Shown here: piece by piece, positions 49,678 to 56,847 of the stretch | Layout: every line of letters begins with the position of its first letter | Numbering within the stretch: position 1 is the stretch's first letter | Assembly: GCF_000024465.1 (NCBI RefSeq) | Contig: NC_014010.1 | Coordinates: forward strand, 1,178,001 to 1,242,000 | Length of the DNA stretch: 64,000 bases | Origin: Candidatus Puniceispirillum marinum IMCC1322 | GTDB lineage: Bacteria > Pseudomonadota > Alphaproteobacteria > Puniceispirillales > Puniceispirillaceae | Reading direction: 5' to 3' | The notes under the pieces: generated by a model | What the model saw: only the letters and a program-made list of their open reading frames with translations | What the model was told of the DNA's origin: nothing | Database searches by the model: none | Position numbers and translations under genes: made by a program

Positions 49678-50201
49678 AGACCAGAATAATGATATTAAGT
49701 GCATGGATGACAATCAATCGTGGGCTTGGTTTTACCTGTGCCATAGCGACCTGTTTGCTGGCAGGTGCATTTGCTTTTGAATATCTGGGTGGGTTGAGGC
49801 CTTGCAATATGTGTATCTGGCAACGGTGGCCACATGCTATCGTCATTCTAATGTCATTGTTTGGTTTGCGTGGCTTTGCCCCTAGCGCGATGATGGGGCT
49901 TATTGCCATCACCGCCGCCATTAGCGTTGGGTTAGGCGGGTTCCATGCTGGTGTCGAATGGCAGCTGTGGCAAGGGCCAAGTGGATGCACGGCCGCTTTG
50001 CAAAGCAATATGGCAGTGACCGATCTGGTTGATCAGCTACTGGCGACACCCGTTGTCAGGTGCGACGAAGTAGCATGGTCATTTTTGGGTATTTCAATGG
50101 CAGGATGGAATGCGATCTTTAGTTTAGATATGTTCTTGATCGCACTGCTCGCCATGCTTGGGCGAGACAATATCAAAAACCAGAATCCAGGAACCCGTTA
50201 A
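49662..50201 (+). CDS. dsbB: Disulfide bond formation protein B
   Basis: Inner-membrane oxidase (179 residues) that recharges DsbA and passes electrons to quinones. Four hydrophobic helices; the first cysteine pair is CNMC in RPCNMCIWQRWPH, the second pair is in GPSGCTAALQ and VVRCDEVAW. The ATG at 49662 lies inside the yqaA gene (16-base overlap). dsbA is not in the window; the DsbD/ScsB-type protein at 7-9 kb provides the reducing branch. Confidence 0.92.
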   Translation: MVNALKTRIMILSAWMTINRGLGFTCAIATCLLAGAFAFEYLGGLRPCNMCIWQRWPHAIVILMSLFGLRGFAPSAMMGLIAITAAISVGLGGFHAGVEWQLWQGPSGCTAALQSNMAVTDLVDQLLATPVVRCDEVAWSFLGISMAGWNAIFSLDMFLIALLAMLGRDNIKNQNPGTR

Positions 50202-50204
50202 AAC

Positions 50205-50732
50205 ATGACAAAAACACATACAAGCCGATCAGATATTGACCGTTATCTTCGAGTTGACCATGCTGGCGAGCGCGCGGCTCAGCAAATTTATAAAGGCCAG
50301 CTGGCGATCATGAAAAATCACGCGATGGGGCCCGAGATCCAGCATATGATGGAACAGGAAGTCGAACATCTTGAAGCCTTTGAAACACTCTTGAACGAAC
50401 GCCAAGTCCGGCCATCATTGCTTGACCCTTTGTGGGGTGCGGCTGGCTTTGCACTTGGTGTCGCTACCGCGGCTATGGGACCTAAAGCTGCCATGGCATG
50501 CACCATCGCTGTTGAGGAGGTTATCGGCGAGCATTATCAGAAGCAGGCCGAGAATCTGGGTGAAGATGAAGCAAGCTTGAAAAAGATTGTTGAAAAATTT
50601 CGTGATGACGAACTCGAGCATCGTGATATTGCCATCGATCATGACGGTGAAAATGCTAAACATTACGACATGCTACGTGCCGTTATTCAGCGCGGATGTC
50701 GTACCGCCATCAAGGTCGCCGAAAAAATCTAG
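50205..50732 (+). CDS. coq7: 3-demethoxyubiquinol 3-hydroxylase (Coq7)
   Basis: Di-iron hydroxylase of ubiquinone synthesis (175 residues). The ferritin-like carboxylate/histidine set is visible: VDHAGERAAQQIY, EQEVEHLEAF, TIAVEEVIGEHY and DDELEHRDIAI, i.e. the E/ExxH pattern repeated twice. Alphaproteobacterial Coq7 lengths match. Together with ubiA earlier it completes two steps of the pathway in this window. It overlaps the convergent HNH gene by four bases. Confidence 0.94.
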   Translation: MTKTHTSRSDIDRYLRVDHAGERAAQQIYKGQLAIMKNHAMGPEIQHMMEQEVEHLEAFETLLNERQVRPSLLDPLWGAAGFALGVATAAMGPKAAMACTIAVEEVIGEHYQKQAENLGEDEASLKKIVEKFRDDELEHRDIAIDHDGENAKHYDMLRAVIQRGCRTAIKVAEKI

Positions 50733-51295
50733 CTCTCATCCTGCTGTAATTCGCTATCCCAATATAGATAGTCACGCCATGACTCATGCAGATAGTTAGG
50801 CGGAAACCCGCGCCCATTTTCCTGTAGCTGCCAGACATTCGGTGCTGTTGGCGCTGATAATGGATACATATTGCATTGCTTGGGTAATTTATTTGCTTTA
50901 CGCAGATTGCACGGACTGCATGCAGCCACCACATTTGCCCATGTTGTCCGCCCGCCTTTTGATCGCGGAATCACATGATCAAATGTAAGCTCTGAAGCGG
51001 GCAAGCCTGTTCCACAATATTGACAGCTAAACCGGTCACGCAGGAATACGTTAAAGCGGGTAAAAGCTGGATTACGCATCTGCGGCACATACTCTTTTAA
51101 GGCAATCACCGAAGGCAGGTTTATTTGCATGCTGGGCGAACTGATCTGCTGATCATATTCGGATATTATAGTCACGCGCTCTAGGCAGACCGCTTTTACT
51201 GCATCCTGCCATGACCACAGGGAAAGCGGAAAATAGTTTAAAGGTCGAAAATCTGCATTCAGAACCAAAGCTGGTGCGAAACTGCCTGCATTCAT
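50729..51295 (-). CDS. HNH endonuclease family protein
   Basis: A 188-residue protein with a zinc-finger HNH domain: CQYCG (about 100-104), DHVIPRSKGG and CSPCNLRKANK with the two CxxC pairs and the catalytic H-N-H. The N-terminal 90 residues (ALVLNADFRPLNYFPL, LWSWQDAVKAVCLERV) are typical of a chromosomal HNH family widespread in alphaproteobacteria, whose function is not known to me. ATG 51295 has a GAGGATGAG-like site upstream. Not near a mobile element, so a housekeeping repair-like role is possible. Confidence 0.85.
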   Translation of the reverse strand: MNAGSFAPALVLNADFRPLNYFPLSLWSWQDAVKAVCLERVTIISEYDQQISSPSMQINLPSVIALKEYVPQMRNPAFTRFNVFLRDRFSCQYCGTGLPASELTFDHVIPRSKGGRTTWANVVAACSPCNLRKANKLPKQCNMYPLSAPTAPNVWQLQENGRGFPPNYLHESWRDYLYWDSELQQDES

Positions 51296-51443
51296 AATCT
51301 CATCCTCAATATTACCAGATATCAAAACAGTAGTTGGTGATTATGAGAACACGTCCATGCGGATATGACAACCCCGTGATACCATATGTAGAAGCTATAA
51401 CCGCAAAGATATCTAAATATTGTGATTATGTCACAAAACGCAA

Positions 51444-52109
51444 CTAAGCAGGTAGATGCAAAGCGAGAAAATCTATCGCCGCTGTCAAAGCATCGGCGTC
51501 AATTCCATGGCCAAGACCTTCGCGGGGCACACGTGTAACTGCCACGCCAATATCTTTCAGTATATCTGCCGAAACATCCATCATTTCGAACGGCACAACC
51601 AGATCCTGTGTGCCATGAATAAGCTGTATTGGAGGCAAGCTTTGCCGATCATCTTCGGTCAAAGCCATCAGATCATCATATACCAGAAGCGCCCCAGAAA
51701 AACTGACTATAGCTCTCGGTTTTGCTTCCATTCGAAGCCCACAATGCAGGCTCATCATCCCACCTTGTGAAAAACCGGTCAGCGCAATGGCATTAAATTC
51801 AAGCTCCAACTCGTTTGCCGCCGCTGTAATGGCCGCCTCGATCACTGGCGCCGCAACAACCGGACCCGTGACTCTATCTTCAATGTCAAACCATTGGCGT
51901 CCCGCAGGGTTCATACTACAAAGTTCGGGTGCATGCGGCACAAAGAAGGCCGCCCCCGGAAACCGTAACGAAAATGGATAGGCAAGATCAGCAAGGTCAT
52001 TGCCATCTGCACCCCAGCCATGAAGCATGACGATCAAGCTTGACGGTTTACCCCCGCGTGCGGGATCGACAAAAGGCCCTGATAGCTCTCCAAAGCGGCG
52101 ATCTGCCAT
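51444..52109 (-). CDS. Carboxylesterase/phospholipase (alpha/beta hydrolase)
   Basis: A 221-residue hydrolase. The oxyanion region is LHGWGADGNDLADL near 29-42, the nucleophile elbow is GFSQGG (about 116-121), and the acid and histidine are in GTQDLVVPFEMM and GLGHGIDADAL. It is like the acyl-protein thioesterase/YpfH-type family. Physiological substrate unknown. The preceding gap to the HNH gene (51296-51443) shows no clear site. Confidence 0.88.
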   Translation of the reverse strand: MADRRFGELSGPFVDPARGGKPSSLIVMLHGWGADGNDLADLAYPFSLRFPGAAFFVPHAPELCSMNPAGRQWFDIEDRVTGPVVAAPVIEAAITAAANELELEFNAIALTGFSQGGMMSLHCGLRMEAKPRAIVSFSGALLVYDDLMALTEDDRQSLPPIQLIHGTQDLVVPFEMMDVSADILKDIGVAVTRVPREGLGHGIDADALTAAIDFLALHLPA

Positions 52110-52194
52110 GCTATACTCCTATATTAGATACAATGATCTATCTATATATTAACGCCAAGAACAAGCCAACAAGTACCCTCTACTGCAAGGATTG

Positions 52195-53091
52195 ATGCAT
52201 ATGATTACCCGATTTGCACCAAGCCCGACTGGCGCCCTACATCTTGGTCATATATATGCGGCTAAGGTTGCCCATGATATAGCCAAAGCGCATGGCGGCC
52301 ATTTTCATCTACGGATCGACGATCTTGACACTACACGATGCCGCCCTGACTTTGTCGATGCCATTTATGATGATCTTCGCTGGGCTGGGTTGGGCTGGCG
52401 TGGCACAGTGTCATTTCAGTCTGACAGGCACACGCATTATGCCAAAGCCATATCCCAATTACGCGACATGAATCTGTTATATCCCTGTTATCTGACGCGT
52501 CGTGAACTTGCCAGCATGACGCAGGCACCACATGGCACAGCAGACATCACCAACCCTATCATGCCAATCAACACCGACAGACTGATCACGGACAGCGAAC
52601 AGAAACGCCGAGCTACTGATGGCCAGCAGGCCGCCTGGCGATTACGCATGGATGCCGCGATAAAATACGCAAATGCGCATACAGGCATCCATTCGCCGCT
52701 AATCTGGCGGGAATATGCGCTTTCTGCCGATGCTGGCCCAAAGCAAGCGACGCCCGAAATATTTGGTGATGTCATAATCGCCCGCAAGGACTTGGGCAGT
52801 TCATATCACTTGGCCGTTGTCATCGATGATATGCTTGATAATGTGAGCTTGGTTACGCGCGGCGTTGACCTACAATCGTCAACGCATCTGCACCGCCTTC
52901 TGCAAGCCCTGCTGGACATACCAACACCCAACTATCTGCATCACCCGCTTGTCACAGATTCCAGCGATAAACGACTTGCCAAACGAGATAAGGCACAGGC
53001 CGTTGCAGCCTTGCGAAACAGTGGTATGAGTGCCGAATCAATGATGTCTATTTTACCAGCTCTGCCGGATTACGAATCTGTCGGCATTTAA
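52195..53091 (+). CDS. gluQ: Glutamyl-Q tRNA(Asp) synthetase
   Basis: Charges glutamate onto queuosine of tRNA-Asp (about 298 residues). It resembles the catalytic half of glutamyl-tRNA synthetase: RFAPSPTGALHLGHIYAAK (the HIGH motif), LRIDDLDTTRCRPDF, and a KMSKS equivalent in DKRLAKRDKAQA. The anticodon-binding domain is missing, as normal for GluQ. The four zinc cysteines of E. coli GluQ are not all obvious. ATG 52195 or 52201 both fit an AAGGA. Ends before a region with no gene but a small RNA candidate. Confidence 0.92.
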   Translation: MHMITRFAPSPTGALHLGHIYAAKVAHDIAKAHGGHFHLRIDDLDTTRCRPDFVDAIYDDLRWAGLGWRGTVSFQSDRHTHYAKAISQLRDMNLLYPCYLTRRELASMTQAPHGTADITNPIMPINTDRLITDSEQKRRATDGQQAAWRLRMDAAIKYANAHTGIHSPLIWREYALSADAGPKQATPEIFGDVIIARKDLGSSYHLAVVIDDMLDNVSLVTRGVDLQSSTHLHRLLQALLDIPTPNYLHHPLVTDSSDKRLAKRDKAQAVAALRNSGMSAESMMSILPALPDYESVGI

Positions 53092-53168
53092 GCGCATATC
53101 GACGTCGTTCAAAATAATATCATGTAAAAATTTGCTTAAAATATAAGTAAATAGGACAAAAAATCACA

Positions 53169-53197
53169 TTGATAATTAAAATAAGAGAAAATAGATG
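53169..53197 (+). promoter_or_regulatory. Promoter-like sequence for the small RNA candidate
   Basis: TTGATA (53169-53174), a 17-base spacer and TAGATG (53192-53197). The -35 is one off consensus, the -10 three off. It would start transcription near 53204, just ahead of the structured region. Consensus match only; A/T-rich surroundings raise the false-positive risk. Confidence 0.35.
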
Positions 53198-53203
53198 AAA
53201 TTC

Positions 53204-53315
53204 CATATGGAGGGGTTGACTAGTACGTTTAACTCCACCATATCTGCGGTGCACAACGATTGTTTGTGCATTTCCTCCCTAAACTTGGTCGTGAGCTTGC
53301 TCACGACTTTTTTTT
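53204..53315 (+). ncRNA. Candidate structured small RNA with a CCUCCC motif
   Basis: About 112 bases between gluQ and a convergent MFS gene, with no good protein. Seen directly: GGAGG (53209-53213) complementary to CCTCC (53274-53278); GGGGTT (53212-53217) with AACTCC (53231-53236); a perfect seven-base stem TGCACAA (53250-53256)/TTGTGCA (53264-53270) with a seven-base loop; then a strong terminator hairpin. CCUCCC (53274-53279) would be free or toggle with GGAGG, and could pair with Shine-Dalgarno sequences of target mRNAs, as in AbcR and CcsR-type sRNAs (analogy only). It could also be the 3' end of the gluQ transcript. The rest of the gap (53092-53203, 53316-53419) shows nothing else. Confidence 0.55.
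53288..53315 (+). terminator. Strong intrinsic terminator of the small RNA candidate
   Basis: Perfect inverted repeat of nine bases, GTCGTGAGC (53288-53296) and GCTCACGAC (53299-53307), followed by eight T (53308-53315). Oriented only for plus-strand transcripts. Confidence 0.9.
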
Positions 53316-53419
53316 GTCCAAAATCTATAGGTACAGCCTCACTGTTTTGCCTAATCCATTTATATTTCAACAGGGGGCCGTCAGATCATCAAGAATAATC
53401 GTGATAGTTAAATTTGGTG

Positions 53420-54607
53420 CTACGCCTGTGTGTTTTGATATCTATGGCTAACCAGCCATACAACTGAACACATAAGCAAGAAAACTGGCAAAGATGCGGC
53501 CAGAACCATCACTTCCCAGCCCAATTGACTATGCACCACACCAGCGATAAGCGAGGCTGAAGCAACAAGAATTGTCATTGTGAGGTCAGCAACACCCTGG
53601 ACACGCCCACGCTCTTCCGGATTGGCAACCTGTGCCACCAAAGAACTGCCACCGATATATAAGAAATTCCAGCCTATACCCAGTAAAAATAAGGCCCCAA
53701 AATAATGCCAGAAATCATCTCCCATCAGAGCCAGTATGATCACAGCAACATAGGCCAAAACACCAGATCCCAGAATTCGGCTGACACCATAACGGGCAAT
53801 GAGGTTGCCGGTAAAAAATGAGGGCGCAAACATCGCTACAACATGCCATTGAATAATCGACGCATTAGCCGACGTGCCAAGCTGGCTTACATTGACCACC
53901 TGTAATGGCGTTGCTGTCATCAGATAGCTCATCAGGGCATAACCAAGTGCCGCACAGAACATGCCAATCAGAAATATCGGCATCCGCAAAAAGATACTAA
54001 TTGGGCGCCCTGCATATAACCGTTGTTCAGGCTTGGGAATCTTAACACCAAAAATGAAAAGAAGGGACACAAGCTGAACAAGCGAGGCGGTAAAGAAACA
54101 ACCTGCATATAGTGCGTCAGGCACCAAATCGACTGTATTGCGGGCAATTTCAGGCCCTAAAAAAGCCGCAACCAACCCCCCAGTCAGCACCCATGATATG
54201 GCTCGTGGTTTATCTTCAGGCGCGGCACTATCCGCAGCGGCATAACGATAGAACCCCGCACAAGCCAATGAAAATCCAAGCCCCATCGATGCCACGCAGA
54301 AGAATATATAGTGATGCAAAACAATAGCCACGGCTTGCGATAAGGTCGATAGAACCGCCACACAAACGCCCAACATAAATAGCGGGCGTCGGCCATATCG
54401 TGACATCAGCAAAGAAACCGGCAATGTTGACAACATCGACATTACAAACATCAAAGATAATGGCAAAGTTGACAGCCATGCAACAGGCGCCAATATGCTA
54501 CCGACCAATGCTGTATTGATCATATTCACATTCATGGTTGTCATTGAGAGTGCCTGCGCACAAGTCAGTCTGAGTACATTCTTGTGATTATGCGTCAGAT
54601 TTACCAT
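53420..54607 (-). CDS. MFS transporter
   Basis: A 395-residue, about twelve-helix major facilitator protein, separate in sequence from the one at 20.3 kb. The loop 2-3 motif is LLMSRYGRRPLFMLGV, and helix 4-5 shows GLGFSLACAGFYRYAAADSAAPEDKPRAISWVL. The C-terminal half includes GIGWNFLYIGGSSLVAQVANPEERGRVQGVADL, a DHA1-like feature. Substrate unknown. It is 74 bases downstream of the Fur-family gene, with which it may be co-expressed, but no clear operator was seen. Confidence 0.87.
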   Translation of the reverse strand: MVNLTHNHKNVLRLTCAQALSMTTMNVNMINTALVGSILAPVAWLSTLPLSLMFVMSMLSTLPVSLLMSRYGRRPLFMLGVCVAVLSTLSQAVAIVLHHYIFFCVASMGLGFSLACAGFYRYAAADSAAPEDKPRAISWVLTGGLVAAFLGPEIARNTVDLVPDALYAGCFFTASLVQLVSLLFIFGVKIPKPEQRLYAGRPISIFLRMPIFLIGMFCAALGYALMSYLMTATPLQVVNVSQLGTSANASIIQWHVVAMFAPSFFTGNLIARYGVSRILGSGVLAYVAVIILALMGDDFWHYFGALFLLGIGWNFLYIGGSSLVAQVANPEERGRVQGVADLTMTILVASASLIAGVVHSQLGWEVMVLAASLPVFLLMCSVVWLVSHRYQNTQA

Positions 54608-54681
54608 TGCACAGACGGCTCAGGCTTATCTAGGTCAGTGGCCGTGAATCCAGACCAGAAAAACTGTGAAAACAACCCCAC

Positions 54682-55089
54682 CTAGGACTTCAACTTCCGA
54701 CCAAAAAGTTCAAGTCGGTGGTCAACTAGCTCGTAACCCATTTCACGGGCAACCTGTTCTTTGAGCGCTTCTAATTCAGCATGGTAAAATTCAATTACAT
54801 CACCTGTTTCCACATCAACCAGATGCTCATGATGTTCGCCTGATTCTTCATAGCGTGCGCGGCCATCGCCAAATTCAATACGGTCAATGACACCAGCTTC
54901 TTCAAGTAATTTGACGGTTCTATAAACGGTAGCAATCGAAATCGTGTCGTCGTCTTGCACAGCACGACGATAGAGTTGATCGACATCGGGATGATCTTCG
55001 GACTCTTCAATAACGCCAACAATAATTTGGCGTTGGCTTGTCATGCGTATTCCCTTCGCCAGGCATTTTTCCATCAATGTAGTTGACAT
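54682..55089 (-). CDS. Fur-family transcriptional regulator (no Cys zinc site)
   Basis: A 135-residue Fur-type repressor from ATG 55089 (a longer frame to 55155 has no support). The winged helix shows RMTSQRQIIVGVIEES near 15-30 and HPDVDQLYRRAVQDDDTISIATVYRTVKLLEEAGVI. The metal region is GEHHEHLVDVETGDVIEF. The paired cysteines that hold a structural zinc in many Fur proteins are absent; only one cysteine (C9) remains. This is seen in Fur/Mur of alphaproteobacteria. The metal sensed (iron or manganese) is not known from sequence. Confidence 0.9.
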   Translation of the reverse strand: MSTTLMEKCLAKGIRMTSQRQIIVGVIEESEDHPDVDQLYRRAVQDDDTISIATVYRTVKLLEEAGVIDRIEFGDGRARYEESGEHHEHLVDVETGDVIEFYHAELEALKEQVAREMGYELVDHRLELFGRKLKS

Positions 55090-55167
55090 ATGCGTCTCAT
55101 TTTCTAGCAGGTTATTGATACTATAGGCGTTTACAACACCGTTATCCACCCCCAATTAGATCGGCTA

Positions 55168-55974
55168 TTATGCGTCATCCTCAAGCGCATCCTCATCATC
55201 AGATTCGCCGTTTGCTTCATAAGCACGCCGATCTTGCTGAAATTTTACTGCGGCTATTGGCATGCTGATAATATAAACAAGCGCCAATCCCAGATACGTA
55301 ATCCAGGGCTGTGTTACAATGCCGGCGCCTAGTAACCCAACTACAGCTAGAATCGGCAAGACACTTCCAACGGGAAGTTTAACACGTTTACCGGCAAAGG
55401 TAGGGAGCGCGGTAACAGCACCTACACCAATGAGGATCAGCCAGCCAGATACATAGACCGCGTCACGTACCCAAGGCAGATTTAATTCGAGATCAAGACA
55501 AATCGGAACCAAGACAAGGAATGCCGCCGCCGGAGCAGGAATGCCTGTGAAATAATTCTTTGCATATATCGGCGGGTTAGGTAATTCCGAGTCAAAGCGC
55601 GCCAACCGTAACGCAATCGAGATCGCATAAAATAAGGTCGCGCCCCATGCCAGATTGCCATAATCTTGCAACGCCCATAAATATAGCGACAAAGCAGGCA
55701 CCACACCAAAGACAACAAGATCTGACAGGCTATCAAGAGCCGCACCAAATGCGCTAGATGTCTGAAATTTACGCGCTGCGCGTCCATCGAGGGCATCAAA
55801 AACAGCGGCCAAGGCGATAAGCACAATTACGCCAGCCCAACGGCCATCCAAAGCAAAACGAAGAGCTGTTAACCCCGATACAAAACCACCAATCGTGAGC
55901 ATGTTCGGAAGCAGCCAATAGATCGATACTGACCGAAAGCGACGCTTATGCGGGCCTGTATTGGCAGCACTCAC
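55168..55974 (-). CDS. pssA: CDP-diacylglycerol-serine O-phosphatidyltransferase
   Basis: Makes phosphatidylserine (268 residues). The CDP-alcohol motif D-x2-D-G-x2-A-R-x8-G-x3-D-x3-D is present as DALDGRAARKF, then GAALDSLSDLV. About eight hydrophobic helices and an acidic C-terminal tail (SDDEDALEDDA). It overlaps psd by four bases, so the two enzymes that produce phosphatidylethanolamine are coupled. Confidence 0.95.
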   Translation of the reverse strand: MSAANTGPHKRRFRSVSIYWLLPNMLTIGGFVSGLTALRFALDGRWAGVIVLIALAAVFDALDGRAARKFQTSSAFGAALDSLSDLVVFGVVPALSLYLWALQDYGNLAWGATLFYAISIALRLARFDSELPNPPIYAKNYFTGIPAPAAAFLVLVPICLDLELNLPWVRDAVYVSGWLILIGVGAVTALPTFAGKRVKLPVGSVLPILAVVGLLGAGIVTQPWITYLGLALVYIISMPIAAVKFQQDRRAYEANGESDDEDALEDDA

Positions 55975-56678
55975 CTAACTGTCCCCGCATCAGGCTCATT
56001 ATAATGTCCAGCCAGATCGGCAATAACGGTTTCACCAGCTATGGTGCGTTGGCCTGCCAGAACAGTCACTGGCGTTGAGGAGGGAAGCCACACATCGACA
56101 CGGCTACCAAAGCGAATGATTCCATATTGCTGTCCCACATTCAGGTGATCGCCCACAGCGGCTTCCAGAATGATTCGGCGCGCCACCAGTCCAGCAATTT
56201 GCACAACGCCAATCTGTTGTCCGCTTTCGGTTTCCATAACCATATTCTGGCGTTCATTCTGTTCGGATGCCTTATCAAGACTAGCATTCAAAAACGCCCC
56301 TTCATGATAGGCTGTTTCAATAACCTTACCTGCTACCGGCGCGCGGTTCACATGCACATCAAATACATTCATGAAAATTGAAACACGCCGCCACTCACCC
56401 GCAGGAAGTGCCAAGTCAGCAGGCACATTTTCAATACCTGTAGATAGAACACGGCCATCAGCCGGAGATATAACCAGATTATCCGTAATCGGTGTCACAC
56501 GGCGCGGATTTCGGAAGAAATAGACGCACCAGAGTGAAAGCAGGCACCCCGGCAAGACAAATAACGTCCAGAAATAAGTGATAATGCCACTTGCCAGCAC
56601 AAACAGAAAAATAAAGGGCCAGCCAGCCGGATGAATCGGAACCAGCAATGCCTCTTTCGTGCTTTTTATAATATTCAT
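55971..56678 (-). CDS. psd: Phosphatidylserine decarboxylase (short form)
   Basis: A pyruvoyl enzyme of 235 residues. The self-cleavage site is the Gly-Ser in GIIRFGSRVDVWLPS (about 194-208), giving a small alpha chain with the pyruvoyl group; this FGSR form is typical of the short Psd class. N-terminal hydrophobic anchor (about 17-47). First gene of the psd-pssA pair; two near-identical palindromes lie just upstream (56705-56750). Confidence 0.94.
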   Translation of the reverse strand: MNIIKSTKEALLVPIHPAGWPFIFLFVLASGIITYFWTLFVLPGCLLSLWCVYFFRNPRRVTPITDNLVISPADGRVLSTGIENVPADLALPAGEWRRVSIFMNVFDVHVNRAPVAGKVIETAYHEGAFLNASLDKASEQNERQNMVMETESGQQIGVVQIAGLVARRIILEAAVGDHLNVGQQYGIIRFGSRVDVWLPSSTPVTVLAGQRTIAGETVIADLAGHYNEPDAGTVR

Positions 56679-56704
56679 ATCTTTGGTGCACTCTTATGGG
56701 TAAA

Positions 56705-56750
56705 GGACAAATGTCCAGTTAAAATAGGATACCAGCATAGACAAATGTCT
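56705..56750. promoter_or_regulatory. Twin palindromes upstream of psd (possible operator pair)
   Basis: GGACAAATGTCC (56705-56716) and AGACAAATGTCT (56739-56750) share the ten-base core GACAAATGTC and each has five-base inverted arms around AA. Their starts are 34 bases apart, about three helical turns. On the psd strand a weak promoter (TTGTCT inside the upstream palindrome, TTAACT about 16 bases on) falls between them. No regulator is assigned. Confidence 0.4.
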
Positions 56751-56847
56751 TGCGACAGTCACCCGCCAATCAATGGCTATGGCGATAAACTGAATAACAG
56801 TCATAGCACATATTAGCCCAGAATTTCGTCAGTTTGTTTTCATGCGT

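Noticed and set aside
53195-53398. A 67-codon frame across the small RNA candidate
   Set aside because: It runs straight through the strong terminator, has no clear ribosome-binding site, and its composition is unlike neighbouring genes.
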